A DNA stretch of 64,000 bases from Ancrocorticia populi (GTDB lineage Bacteria; Actinomycetota; Actinomycetes; Actinomycetales; Actinomycetaceae): NCBI RefSeq assembly GCF_003123745.1, contig NZ_QETB01000005.1:1-64000 (forward strand), in the 5' to 3' direction. Below the pieces are notes generated by a model, which saw only the letters and a program-made list of their open reading frames with translations, was not told the DNA's origin and made no database searches. The position numbers and the translations under genes are program-made. Shown here piece after piece: positions 1-8,496 of the stretch (positions within the stretch are counted from its first letter, which is position 1; every line of letters begins with the position of its first letter).

Positions 1-96
1 GGCCGGCTTCACTCCGGATGTGGTGACATTCCACCCATCGAATACGAAACCTTGTACCATCAAACACACAAAGGCCACACCCTCGTGGCCGCCTAA
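1..96 (+). mobile_element. IS3-type transposase, C-terminal remnant
   Basis: Reading frame 1 is open from the first base to a TAA at 94-96. It encodes about 31 residues containing RLHSGCGDIPPIEYE, which resembles the end of IS3-family (OrfB/DDE) transposases, where an R-R-L-H-S-x-L-G-x-x-P-x-E-Y-E block follows the catalytic Glu. The 5' part lies outside the window, so whether the element is intact is unknown. No clear terminal inverted repeat is seen in the following 100 bases. The call rests on motif recognition of a short piece. Confidence 0.6.
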
Positions 97-511
97 CAAC
101 AACCTCCACCAACCCCAGGCCGCTTCATGATGCCCGCCTTTCTCTCGCGCCGCATTCGCGGCATGGTCAGTACAACCAGCTCCCAAGTTGGGGTCGGTTG
201 CGCAATCTCCACCGCGGACATGTCCTAGCAAGAGCCAGTCCTCTCCGCGAATGTCTCAGACGAGCACTTCATCATCGACTGCGCGAGGGCACATAAAGTG
301 CCAGAAAACAGACTAACATCATCGAAATCGTCGCGAAAGGCTCTCGAATCTCATCCGGCGCACATTGGCATAGCCTTTCGGCTATCAGCCAATTATCTCC
401 TCCATCATAGATTTTGAGCCAATGTTGGACCACCTGTCTCTTGCCCTAAGACCGGTGGTGTGTTACCGTCAGTGAAGTAAACATACCGGCGGTCTATAAG
501 GAGGCGATTTG
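97..511. other. Non-coding stretch after the transposase end
   Basis: No frame here looks like a real gene and no RNA gene is recognised. The stretch is probably insertion-element flank or decayed sequence. Its last bases contain a good AAGGAGG ribosome-binding site (about 498-504) just before a very short reading frame. Confidence 0.5.
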
Positions 512-610
512 GTGTCCCATCTGGGTCCAAACCTAAGTCGCAAGCTCGCGATCATTTCGGTCGCTTACCTCGAAGCTAACCATGGCCACGCCGTGGAAGA
601 CCAACCATGA
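512..610 (+). CDS. Possible 32-residue peptide or gene remnant
   Basis: A GTG at 512 follows a strong AAGGAGG with good spacing, and the frame runs 32 codons to a TGA at 608-610. The product has no signal peptide or recognised domain. A strong ribosome-binding site without a substantial gene suggests either a small protein or the 5' end of a gene truncated by rearrangement near the transposon remnant. Low confidence. Confidence 0.2.
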   Translation: MSHLGPNLSRKLAIISVAYLEANHGHAVEDQP

Positions 611-651
611 CCGACCCCGTACTCGCTCGCACCTGAATCAAAAGCGGCCGT

Positions 652-912
652 GTGAACGTCGGGGCCCTGGTTCGTAGCCGCGTGCTTGGTGGGACGTTCG
701 TTGCTTTAGGCATATTGGGAATCGCGGCGTTCGGCTACTTGCTCGTCACCGCAGGCAGTGCATACGACGGTATTCCCGAACGGATCGCCGTATATACCGT
801 CATGGCAGCTGAAATCATCGCAGCTACTGCATTGATCTCAGGAACAGGAGAAACACGTAATGGAAAAGAAGATCATACTAGTCACCGGCGCAACCAACGG
901 GCTAGGCCGTGA
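652..912 (+). CDS. Small putative membrane protein (86 aa)
   Basis: The predicted product has two hydrophobic stretches (about residues 12-34 and 45-63), which suggests a small two-helix membrane protein, followed by a polar, charged tail. It starts with GTG and has no convincing ribosome-binding site. Its 3' end overlaps the start of the short-chain dehydrogenase at 860 by about 50 bases in another frame. The tail (after about residue 68) may therefore be spurious read-through of a truncated gene. The family is not recognised. Confidence 0.4.
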   Translation: MNVGALVRSRVLGGTFVALGILGIAAFGYLLVTAGSAYDGIPERIAVYTVMAAEIIAATALISGTGETRNGKEDHTSHRRNQRARP

Positions 913-1726
913 AGAGGCCAAGGCGTTCCTGACGCAGGGCCACACCGTAATTATCCACGGCCGCAACCGGGACAAGGCTCTGAGAGTCCAGCGAGAGCTG
1001 AGTGCTGAAACCGGCAATTCCGACGTGGACGTGCTCGTTGCCGATCTGGAATCCCTCGCCTCGGTCAAACGCATGGCAGAGGAGTTTCAGGCAAAGTATG
1101 ACCGTCTCGATGTCCTAGTCAACAACGCCGGAAACCAATACGGCAGCACTTGGGCCGGTACGGCCGAGGGCCACGAAAAGACCATGACGGTTAACCTATT
1201 CGCACCTGTGCTGCTCTCCTTTCTTCTCATTGACAGCCTGAAAAAGAGCCGCCACGGCCGCATCGTCACTGTCTCTTCAGCCTCCCATGCTCAGGGCGGT
1301 CAACCATATCTGGATGACATCGAGCTGAAGGATCACTACTCTTACACCCGCGCCTACGGGCTATCCAAGCTCTACGTGATCTGGGCTATGCGCGCCTTGC
1401 GCAAGAACCTCCGCGAACAGGGCGTCGATACGATCGACGTGAACATGACGCATCCAGGGATGGCCAAGAGCAGTTTGGGGGAGGCCAACCAGCGACCGTG
1501 GTATTTGCGGCCAATCTTCGCTTTAGCCTTCCTGTTCGCTAGCTCAACAGAGAAGGGTGCCCAGCCGACAATCTACGCCGCGACCTCGCCCGAGATCGAG
1601 GGTGTGTCAGACCGATACTACGGGCCGAAGGGTGAGGAGAAGGTTAGCGAACGCTACTACACACCCGAGAATGAGAAGGCAGTCTGGGATTACTGCCTAA
1701 AGGTTCTGGACCCATACCTGAACTAA
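860..1726 (+). CDS. Short-chain dehydrogenase/reductase (SDR)
   Basis: This is a 288-residue classical-type SDR. The N-terminal nucleotide-binding motif TGATNGLG (residues 9-16), NNAG near residue 88 and the catalytic YxxxK (YGLSK) in the second half are all present, and the Ser of the triad is in VSSAS. The length and the C-terminal extension resemble retinol-dehydrogenase or WWOX-like SDRs acting on lipophilic alcohols or ketones. The substrate cannot be read from sequence. A ribosome-binding site (GGAGAAAC) precedes the ATG. The gene stands alone, followed by a weak hairpin at 1771-1798. Confidence 0.9.
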   Translation: MEKKIILVTGATNGLGREEAKAFLTQGHTVIIHGRNRDKALRVQRELSAETGNSDVDVLVADLESLASVKRMAEEFQAKYDRLDVLVNNAGNQYGSTWAGTAEGHEKTMTVNLFAPVLLSFLLIDSLKKSRHGRIVTVSSASHAQGGQPYLDDIELKDHYSYTRAYGLSKLYVIWAMRALRKNLREQGVDTIDVNMTHPGMAKSSLGEANQRPWYLRPIFALAFLFASSTEKGAQPTIYAATSPEIEGVSDRYYGPKGEEKVSERYYTPENEKAVWDYCLKVLDPYLN

Positions 1727-1770
1727 CGCGTGTTGCGGAGGTGGGCGTCCGTCGTCGTCGTTCCCAATTC

Positions 1771-1798
1771 GCCCCGTGCCTGAACTGAGAGACGGGGC
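1771..1798 (+). terminator. Possible hairpin terminator after the SDR gene
   Basis: The 7-bp arms GCCCCGT and ACGGGGC are separated by 14 nt. There is no T tract afterwards, so termination is plausible but not strong. Confidence 0.35.
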
Positions 1799-1838
1799 AT
1801 CGGGCGAAGCATGGCTAGCGGAACATGTCATTAGCCGA

Positions 1839-1851
1839 GCTAGATACTAGC
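1839..1851. promoter_or_regulatory. Palindrome GCTAG-ATA-CTAGC upstream of the MarR gene
   Basis: A perfect 5-bp inverted repeat with a 3-bp spacer lies 20 bp before the MarR start. A longer palindrome with the same GCTAG core lies in front of the convergent MMPL pump gene (4726-4742). The inference is that this MarR protein binds both sites. Confidence 0.4.
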
Positions 1852-1871
1852 GCTGTTGATATCCTCAAAAC

Positions 1872-2429
1872 ATGTCCGAGCACTCTCCGGGTCGCGCCAA
1901 ATCGGTATCTGTGTACCAACTCGATTCTGCTGACCCTGAAAGCGAGTTGGTGGACCGTAGATCCATTCCTGAAGCTGACGTGCAGCAGATTGATCTCCTG
2001 ATGGCTGCGATGGGAAGGCTGCGTGAGACTGAAGATCAGGTTGCCGAGGCCGCAACAGAGTACATGAAACTCAACAGAACGGACATGCGGGCACTTCGTT
2101 TTCTGATCGTCTGTGAGAACAGCGGAAAGCTCGCTACGCCGGGTGAGATCGCTGCTGAGCTGGGAATCACCACGGCATCAACAACAAAGCTGCTTGACAG
2201 GCTTGAGCGTGGCAAGCATATAGTGCGAGAACCTCACCCGAAGGATCGCCGTGCTCTAGTTATTCGTGTCACGGCTCAAACTCGAAGGTCTGCGATGAAT
2301 ACCATAGGCAGGCACCATGCCAAGCGCTTTAAGGTTGCTGCGGACCGGACGCCCGAAGAGCGTGAGGTGATTATCGCCTTCCTAGAAGACACGTCGCGTG
2401 CGCTCTCTCTCGAAGGGATAGATTGGTGA
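1872..2429 (+). CDS. MarR-family transcriptional regulator
   Basis: This 185-residue protein has a MarR-type winged helix in its middle. The segments TPGEIAAELGITTASTTKLL (recognition helix) and ERGKHIVREPHPKDRRAL (the wing, with the D-R-R signature) are diagnostic. The first 40 residues are a polar extension. It sits convergent to the MMPL export pump, 13 bp between stops, a common arrangement for an efflux pump with its ligand-responsive repressor. Palindromes sharing a GCTAG core at 1839 and 4726 support regulation of both genes. The ligand is unknown. Confidence 0.86.
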   Translation: MSEHSPGRAKSVSVYQLDSADPESELVDRRSIPEADVQQIDLLMAAMGRLRETEDQVAEAATEYMKLNRTDMRALRFLIVCENSGKLATPGEIAAELGITTASTTKLLDRLERGKHIVREPHPKDRRALVIRVTAQTRRSAMNTIGRHHAKRFKVAADRTPEEREVIIAFLEDTSRALSLEGIDW

Positions 2430-2442
2430 GAGAGCTGACCTC

Positions 2443-4665
2443 TTAGGACGGATCTTTGGTTGGAAAATCCTGTCCATCCTTGTCGCGAGGATGTGAGAGC
2501 CGTGATGGCCACCAGATCGCCGGCCCGATGTCATAGCACAGAGCGGGCACCAAGAGTGAGCGAACGACGAAAGTGTCGAGCAGCACGCCAAATGACACGA
2601 TGAACGCTAGCTGCGCCAAGAACAGGATGGGAATAACAGCAAGCGCGGCGAATGTTGCTGCAAGGACGAGTCCCGCAGAGGTGATTACGCCGCCCGTTAT
2701 CGTTAGACCACGTAGGACGCCCGAACGGGTGCCATGCTCCAGAGTCTCTTCACGCACGCGAGTCATCAGGAAGATGTTGTAGTCAATGCCGAGGGCCACG
2801 AGGAATACAAAGGCGTAGAGCGGGACGGCAGGGTCGGCGCCGGGGAAATCAAGGACATGGTTGAACACTAGGGCGGAGACCCCTAGCGCTGTGCCGAAGG
2901 ACAGCACCGTGCTCGCGATCAGTAAGAGTGGCGTCAAGAGCGACCTCAGTAGTGCCGCGAGAATTAGTAGTATCACGATCAGTATCAACGGGATAATCAG
3001 ATTGCGATCGTGGATTGAGGCGTCATTGGTATCGATCGCCGTTGCGGTCACTCCTCCAACGAGCGCGTCGGGGGTCAAATCCGTTAACTCCGTGCGAAGG
3101 CCGCGAACTGTATGTTGCGCGGCGCTCGAATCTGCGGCGTCTGAAAGGGTAGCTTGAAGCATCACCTGGCCGTCAACGACGGTTGGATCCGGGGCAGCAG
3201 AACCTGGGCTACCGACTGCCTGAATGCCGTCAGAAGTGACTGGGGCCGTGCCGCTGGGAGAATCGGCAGTCACAACGCTGACACTGCTGACCCCGGCGTG
3301 CCCGAGCGTCAGATCGGACGCAGCCTGTAACTGGTCCTCTTGGACCAATACGAGCGCGGGGCTCCCGGAACCGCCAGGGAAATGCTTACCCAGCAGGTCT
3401 TGTCCGTCTCGGGCCTGTGAGTCCCCGATAACCAAATCAGACTGGGAAACGCCCGTGGCGTTAAACCCTGTTGCGGCAACGACGCCGATGATGAGGGCCG
3501 CCGCTGTTGCGGTCCAGATTGGCCGGGCCTTTACCTTGATCTGGCGGCCAAGCTTTGCCCAGAGTCCGGTTGTGTGGACGCCGTGCTCAGCATCGACAAC
3601 TTCGGGCTCATACCGGGGCCGGCGGGGCCAGAATGCGGAGCGGCCGAGAATAAGTAATAACGAGGGTAAGAGCGTGAGCGCGGCGAGCATCGCAAAGACG
3701 ATTCCAATGGCGGCTACGGGTCCCAGCGTGCTGTTGGACTTGAGATCGCTGAAAAGGAGGCAAAGAAGGCCTGCAATAACGGTGCCGCCGGAAGCAAGGA
3801 TTGGTTCGAAGGAACCGCGCAGTGCTTTGTTTGTAGCTGTCCACTTGTCCTGCTCGCTCCGAAGCGCCTCGCGATATCGAGATACATACAATAGCGAGTA
3901 GTCGGTGGCCGCCCCGATTACAAGGATGAACAGGATCCCCTGCGTCTGACCACTGAGCAGCAGCACACCAGAATGGGCTAGCCACCACACACTCAGTAGT
4001 GCCACACAGAGCGCGAACATGCTGGTTGCCAAGACCACTAGTGGGAGCAGTGCGGACCGGTAGACCGCGAGGAGGATGACGAACACCGCAATGAGCGCCA
4101 CGCCAAGCAGTAACCCGTCTACGCCGGCGAACGCCTGAAGAAGGTCCGCCGTAAAGCCGGCCGGGCCCGTGATGTGGACCTGCACTCCCTTTGGTGCGCC
4201 CTCCCTGAGCGTTTGGCTCAATTGGTCAAGGACGTTGCTGACCTCCGCATCAGAATCGATCGGAACGAAGGCTTGTGCAGCCAGCCCATCATCAGAGGGG
4301 ATCGCTGGTGAGATCTGCTCAGCGACGCCTTCCACAGCTGTCAGATCGGCTGTCTGAGCAGAGATTGTCTCAAGTTGCTCCTCGCTCAGCGCGGCATCCG
4401 CTGTGAACACCACAATTGCGGGGATCGCGTCCGAATCACTGAACTCTCCCACGAGTTCCTGAACCTTCGTGGCATCAGCGGTGGCGGGTAGATAGTTTGC
4501 CTGATCATTCGAGGAAACTTCGTCAACGCGGCCGAAGTAGGGGCCTCCGATCGCCGCACCAATTAGCCATGCAAGAATCAGGAAAGAGGGCCACAGAGTT
4601 CGGACCCAGCGGGACCGCCCACGCGTGATACCGGAGGATTCGGTCCGCCCGCGAGCCATCGTCAT
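2443..4665 (-). CDS. MMPL/RND-family membrane exporter
   Basis: The product is about 740 residues from the ATG at 4665. It has the duplicated MMPL architecture: one N-terminal helix, a large extracytoplasmic domain, a six-helix bundle with GAATDYSLLYVSRYREAL, a second extracytoplasmic domain and a second bundle with ALGIDYNIFLMTRVREE. The paired G-x-D-Y motifs are the proton-relay signature of MMPL and RND transporters. It is expected to export a lipid or hydrophobic compound. An upstream in-frame start at 4755 would add 30 charged residues and was rejected, because the 4665 ATG overlaps (ATGA) the stop of a short leader peptide with its own ribosome-binding site. Confidence 0.9.
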   Translation of the reverse strand: MTMARGRTESSGITRGRSRWVRTLWPSFLILAWLIGAAIGGPYFGRVDEVSSNDQANYLPATADATKVQELVGEFSDSDAIPAIVVFTADAALSEEQLETISAQTADLTAVEGVAEQISPAIPSDDGLAAQAFVPIDSDAEVSNVLDQLSQTLREGAPKGVQVHITGPAGFTADLLQAFAGVDGLLLGVALIAVFVILLAVYRSALLPLVVLATSMFALCVALLSVWWLAHSGVLLLSGQTQGILFILVIGAATDYSLLYVSRYREALRSEQDKWTATNKALRGSFEPILASGGTVIAGLLCLLFSDLKSNSTLGPVAAIGIVFAMLAALTLLPSLLLILGRSAFWPRRPRYEPEVVDAEHGVHTTGLWAKLGRQIKVKARPIWTATAAALIIGVVAATGFNATGVSQSDLVIGDSQARDGQDLLGKHFPGGSGSPALVLVQEDQLQAASDLTLGHAGVSSVSVVTADSPSGTAPVTSDGIQAVGSPGSAAPDPTVVDGQVMLQATLSDAADSSAAQHTVRGLRTELTDLTPDALVGGVTATAIDTNDASIHDRNLIIPLILIVILLILAALLRSLLTPLLLIASTVLSFGTALGVSALVFNHVLDFPGADPAVPLYAFVFLVALGIDYNIFLMTRVREETLEHGTRSGVLRGLTITGGVITSAGLVLAATFAALAVIPILFLAQLAFIVSFGVLLDTFVVRSLLVPALCYDIGPAIWWPSRLSHPRDKDGQDFPTKDPS

Positions 4666-4700
4666 TTCGCGCTTTCGCTTGTATTTGAAGCAATACTCAT
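4662..4700 (-). CDS. Leader peptide coupled to the MMPL gene (12 aa)
   Basis: On the minus strand an ATG at 4700 is preceded by AGAGAGG at proper spacing. It opens a 12-codon frame, MSIASNTSESAK, that ends in a TGA overlapping the ATG of the MMPL gene (ATGA). The pump start has no good ribosome-binding site of its own, so translation may depend on termination of this peptide. It may equally be a chance micro-frame, with the pump starting further upstream. Confidence 0.4.
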   Translation of the reverse strand: MSIASNTSESAK

Positions 4701-4725
4701 GGCGATACCTCTCTACAAATGAATT

Positions 4726-4742
4726 AGCTAGCTTAGCTAGCT
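4726..4742. promoter_or_regulatory. Palindromic operator candidate for the MMPL pump
   Basis: AGCTAGC-TTA-GCTAGCT is a perfect 7-bp inverted repeat. It sits 26 bp upstream of the leader peptide start, where a repressor would block the promoter. Its core matches the GCTAG repeat before the MarR gene at 1839. Confidence 0.5.
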
Positions 4743-4854
4743 GATAGCGTAGCACCCTATAAGCTAAGTTGATATAGCTGGCGGACTCTTAGGGCTGAGC
4801 TAACCAATTGGCTCACGGCGCGCGTGCGGGGTGGAGAGATCAAGCCGTTGTTCG

Positions 4855-5979
4855 TTACGCATCCATGGGTCGAGGGCCGGTATGTGGATCGCCGCTTGGA
4901 CTTCGTGCTTCTCGGGCGGAGGCAACATCGTCAATGATAACGGCGATCTGGCGTGTGCTTGTGATAAGCGATCCGTAGATTGTCCAATCCTCTCGAGGGA
5001 GTTGGTCATCGACCATTTCCTGCGACAGCGAGGTGATGCGGGAAGCGATCGGCTCCACCTGAGCGTCAGGGTCCGCAATAGCTCTTCCCACATCACGCAT
5101 GATCGCACTCCAGTGCGCGCTAAATCGTGAGTCCCAGTCAAAGTCGAATTGGGAGACATCATCGAGAGTTCGGGCCAGGTGCCGCAGGTGGGAGATGGTT
5201 TCATCTACGCGTGCCAGCACATCTATATAGCTAGTTTGATTGGCCTTCGAATCCACGCTGTTCCTATGCCGCCGGAGTGCCGGTATTCGAGTGCGGGGAT
5301 TAAGCCTTCGGCTCTCATGAGCGATATTGACGGCCTGCCAGGCCGTTGCAAGCTCGTCTTTCATAGATTCGATCTCGCGGAACCAAGCGTCTGCACGGTC
5401 CTTCTCCCACGATGAGGTGAACTCGTCAGCCATGCCTGTCAGGGTGTCTCCGATGCGCCGATTGATACTATCGACGTACTGGTGAGCTTGCAGGTCACGC
5501 AGCGGCGGCACGAAGATTACGTTTACCGTTACCCCGATAGCTACCCCTAGCCCCACCTCGACGATACGGTCAAGTAATAAAGGCTGTTGTGCACCGAATC
5601 CGCTGCTCAACACGAAGATCGCAGTGGTAGCAACCGCAACTCCTTCGTCGCGTATCCAAGGGATCAGCGAGATGACGAGACCGACGAATAGGGCTAGCGC
5701 GAAGGTCCAGAGGCTGACACCAAGGTAGTTGCCGATGAGAAATGAGACGAGAACACCAAGGGCGGAGCTGAAAATGGTCTGCGTGCCACGTGATACTGAG
5801 CGGTACACGGTGGTGTGTAACGTTAAGAGAGCGGTCCACGGAGCTAGAAATGGCAACTCGGAGTCCAGCAGCGTGATTGAGGTCCACCAAGCAAGGGTCG
5901 CTGCCAGTACACTCTTGAGAATTTGTATTGAACCGGTGGTTAATTCAGGGCGTCTCGCAAGTTCTCGTAAGTGGTGCAT
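4855..5979 (-). CDS. FUSC-family membrane protein (aromatic acid exporter type)
   Basis: This 374-residue protein has about five or six transmembrane helices in the first 165 residues (ILKSVLAATLAWWTSITLL, then ALGVLVSFLIGNYLGVSLW and so on). A long hydrophilic, helical cytoplasmic half with RHLARTLDDV-type segments follows. This is the arrangement of the FUSC / ArAE exporter group, which includes AaeB and fusaric acid resistance proteins. It probably exports aromatic acids or similar toxic compounds; the substrate is not readable. The start lies 142 bp from a divergent TetR gene, which likely represses it. Confidence 0.84.
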   Translation of the reverse strand: MHHLRELARRPELTTGSIQILKSVLAATLAWWTSITLLDSELPFLAPWTALLTLHTTVYRSVSRGTQTIFSSALGVLVSFLIGNYLGVSLWTFALALFVGLVISLIPWIRDEGVAVATTAIFVLSSGFGAQQPLLLDRIVEVGLGVAIGVTVNVIFVPPLRDLQAHQYVDSINRRIGDTLTGMADEFTSSWEKDRADAWFREIESMKDELATAWQAVNIAHESRRLNPRTRIPALRRHRNSVDSKANQTSYIDVLARVDETISHLRHLARTLDDVSQFDFDWDSRFSAHWSAIMRDVGRAIADPDAQVEPIASRITSLSQEMVDDQLPREDWTIYGSLITSTRQIAVIIDDVASAREARSPSGDPHTGPRPMDA

Positions 5980-6092
5980 GAATATATCGTAGTGTTCCGG
6001 AATTAGAGATTGCCTAGTCGCGTGCAGCCAGGTTTCTTCGTGGGTGAATCTGAATGTTTGGTAAGTGGGTTTGTTTGCGATATATTCTTTAA

Positions 6093-6104
6093 CTGATTAG
6101 TCAG
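6093..6104. promoter_or_regulatory. Inverted repeat in the FUSC/TetR intergenic region
   Basis: CTGA-TTAG-TCAG lies 17 bp before the TetR gene start in the divergent promoter region. The flanks TTAA and ATTA extend it as an imperfect, AT-rich palindrome. It is a candidate operator for the adjacent TetR protein. Confidence 0.4.
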
Positions 6105-6121
6105 ATTAAGAATGGAACGAG

Positions 6122-6715
6122 ATGGCTCGAAAGGTAGACCCCGCACACACCTCGCAGATGCGTGCACGAATAGCTTCCGAAGCAGGGAGGCTGTTTGCGG
6201 CTCATGGGTATGAGCGCACGAGCGTGTCTGAGATTGCGGGCGCGCTCGGTACCAGTAGCGGAAGCATCTTCTACTACTTCAAAGACAAGGCGGCACTGTT
6301 CCGAGCGGTGTTCGAGAAAGACATTCCGGCAGCCGAGAATCTGATCGCTAAGTATGTGGATTCAAGCGATCCTTTAGAAGCGGTTCTCGATTTGGTTGAG
6401 GCTCTGGGGAAGGATGCCTCCGATCCTTCGGCTTCGGGCATGCTCGTGGAACTTCTGCGTCACGTTGGTGAGGATCCTGAACTGCTCGAAATAGTTGACC
6501 ATACTGCTTCCGTCTTGCGGAGTGGAATTGCCTCACTCATTTCCCGAGGTATTGCCGATGGATCCATTGACGCGAGCCTCGATGCGGAAGAAACGGCGAG
6601 CTGGCTGCAAGCCATTGTCGATGCCGCCTACCTCAACGCTCGCCCGGGCTACTCGCCCCGGCTCGAACTCCGGCGTACCGTACTGGGCTACCTTTCGCCA
6701 AAATCACACCACTAG
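6122..6715 (+). CDS. TetR/AcrR-family transcriptional regulator
   Basis: The protein has 197 residues. The N-terminal helix-turn-helix (about residues 12-58) contains GYERTSVSEIAGALGTSSGS and IFYYFKDKAALFRAVFE, the classic TetR signature. The C-terminal ligand domain is helical and unclassified. It is divergent from the FUSC exporter and is followed 10 bp later by a membrane protein gene, so it may control both directions. The ligand is unknown. Confidence 0.88.
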   Translation: MARKVDPAHTSQMRARIASEAGRLFAAHGYERTSVSEIAGALGTSSGSIFYYFKDKAALFRAVFEKDIPAAENLIAKYVDSSDPLEAVLDLVEALGKDASDPSASGMLVELLRHVGEDPELLEIVDHTASVLRSGIASLISRGIADGSIDASLDAEETASWLQAIVDAAYLNARPGYSPRLELRRTVLGYLSPKSHH

Positions 6716-6725
6716 GAGGGTCGTC

Positions 6726-7424
6726 ATGATTGAGCAATCTACAACAGTTGCGGTTCCGCGATCGTGGCTGTCAGCGATGTGCCTCTCCGGTGCTGTGATC
6801 GGTTTTTTGGCGGCGCACATCGTCAAGCCCGTCGTAAACTGGATTGTTGAAATCCTTGGGAGTGCTCCTTCCTGGCTCAATGCTGCGGCCAACTTACCTT
6901 CGGCATGGGCTGTTCCCGTCTTCTCGCTGATTGGGCTAGCGGTGGGCGGATGGTTTGCTTATGAGTGGCAGAAGGAAAATGGGAGTGTAGTTATCAGCCG
7001 GCAGAACGTGACTGTGTTCCGTGAAAGTGGCAACCAACGCGTCGCACGCGAGCGGATCGCCAGCGTTTACACCGATGGAAAAGATCTCGTCATAGCTGAT
7101 CGTCGCACCAACGAACTCCTGCGGATCAGCTCAGATAATGCGCTCGAGGACCAAATGCGCCGCGCTTTCGAACTGCAGGGCTACCCTTGGAAGGGCACTA
7201 AAGACCCCAACGAATCGTCATTCGAGACGTGGATCGACGGCGACGATGCGCTCGATAGTCAGATGCACGCAGTGTTACGACAACGCCGGGACGCACTAGA
7301 AGACAAACACTTCGGCGCCGCAAAGGATTTCCGGGAAGAGCTCCTCTCACATGGGGTTATCGTGAGAGACCGCAACGGCACACAGCAGGTACGTGTCATA
7401 CCGCGCGAGTACGAAGTGCGGTGA
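6726..7424 (+). CDS. YqeB-like membrane protein with PH-like domain
   Basis: The protein is about 232 residues from the ATG at 6726, chosen for its AGGAGG at 6 bp. It has two transmembrane helices (about residues 16-42 and 58-78), a soluble beta-rich segment (VVISRQNVTVFRESGNQRV) like a bacterial PH domain, and a helical C-terminus (RQRRDALEDKHFGAAKDFRE). The C-terminus resembles the tail of cysteinyl-tRNA synthetase. This layout matches proteins annotated as YqeB-like in actinobacteria and Bacillus, whose function is unknown. It follows TetR with 10 bp between, probably in the same transcript. Confidence 0.68.
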   Translation: MIEQSTTVAVPRSWLSAMCLSGAVIGFLAAHIVKPVVNWIVEILGSAPSWLNAAANLPSAWAVPVFSLIGLAVGGWFAYEWQKENGSVVISRQNVTVFRESGNQRVARERIASVYTDGKDLVIADRRTNELLRISSDNALEDQMRRAFELQGYPWKGTKDPNESSFETWIDGDDALDSQMHAVLRQRRDALEDKHFGAAKDFREELLSHGVIVRDRNGTQQVRVIPREYEVR

Positions 7425-7660
7425 TTGAAATGTCGAGTATGTCGGAACTCTCCGATCCGAGGTAAATGGCTTTGGTGCGTTACAGGGTACAAACGTCTTG
7501 TTCGGTCCTCTTGTGCTCGAGGATCTTCGGTTGGCCATCGCCCGGTGCCAGCGAAAAAGACGACCATCTGCGTGAACAGCTCTCGCTCATCGGCCGTTCT
7601 CCTGTTAGCGTGAGTGAAACATCGGACGGCCCGCCCGCCGGACTCCAAGAAGGAAACCCT

Positions 7661-8173
7661 ATGTCAGAGAACGATGTCACAGCCATCCCACACCTCGATC
7701 TCGAGCGCTACTTGGGGGACTGGTTCGAGGTTGGCCGGCTCCCTTTGAAGTTCGAGGACAGAGGTGCTCGCGATATCACGGCAAGCTACTCGATTGACGA
7801 CGACGGCTCGGTGCGGGTGGACAACCGCTGCATCAACGAAGAAGGTAGCCCCACGCAGGCGATAGGCCGGGCTGTGCCCGATGGCGATTCCACCTCCCGG
7901 CTGAAGGTCAGCTTCCTGCCCGAGGGCTTGCGTTGGATCCCGTTCACCACCGCGGATTACTGGGTCTTAAGGATCGACGGCGAGTACCGCTACGCCCTCG
8001 TCGGGACCCCGGATCACAAATACTTGTGGCTGCTGGCGCGCGATCCCGGGGTTTCTCAGGAGGTCGAGGAGGAATATCTCGCGGAGGCTAGGCGACAGGG
8101 CTTCAACCTGGGCGAATGGATCCGCCCCGTCCAGTCCGGCACCAAGGTGAGCGACGAAGCCCTAGCTGACTAA
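7661..8173 (+). CDS. Lipocalin family protein (Blc-like)
   Basis: This 170-residue protein carries the lipocalin signature near the N-terminus (LERYLGDWFEVGRLPLKFE, with the invariant G-x-W) and the second conserved segment YWVLRID-EYRYALVGTPDHKYLWLLARDP, typical of bacterial Blc lipocalins. It should fold as an eight-stranded barrel that binds fatty acids or lysophospholipids. No signal peptide or lipobox is visible at the chosen ATG, so unlike E. coli Blc it is predicted cytoplasmic. AAGGAAA precedes the start. The longer upstream frame from 7466 has no coding character and was not used. Confidence 0.88.
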   Translation: MSENDVTAIPHLDLERYLGDWFEVGRLPLKFEDRGARDITASYSIDDDGSVRVDNRCINEEGSPTQAIGRAVPDGDSTSRLKVSFLPEGLRWIPFTTADYWVLRIDGEYRYALVGTPDHKYLWLLARDPGVSQEVEEEYLAEARRQGFNLGEWIRPVQSGTKVSDEALAD

Positions 8174-8496
8174 GAGCCACCTACTTCACGCATCTGATCC
8201 TGATCGTGGCTGGCTTCGCGCTGCTTATCATCGATATGAAAGCGCGCACAAACAAGATCAGCATCACGGCATGTTGGGGCTGTGCATGTGCACCAAAGTC
8301 ACATGGCAATCGTGCGCGTTTTCCTGTGGGATGCACTGATTCTCCTCCTAGATGAGTCCACTTCCTAGGTGGGTCTCATGTCGGAGAGCCCCATCTGGAA
8401 TGCGCTCGCGAAAGTTTGGCATGGCGCACGGCGATCACCGCGAAAAAGGCAAGGATTTTAGTTCTGGCTTCACCTGCCTACCGCTAGGATGGCTTC
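8174..8496. other. Intergenic region, possible gene remnant
   Basis: No intact gene is seen. Directly after the lipocalin stop, one plus-strand frame reads a hydrophobic segment (FTHLILIVAGFALLIIDMK) without a start codon or continuing domain. It looks like the remains of a membrane protein. The last 100 bases presumably carry the promoter of the AI-2E family gene. Confidence 0.4.

Noticed and set aside
6495-6725. N-terminal extension of the YqeB-like protein back into the TetR gene
   Set aside because: The extension overlaps the TetR reading frame and is low-complexity basic sequence. ATG 6726 has an AGGAGG.
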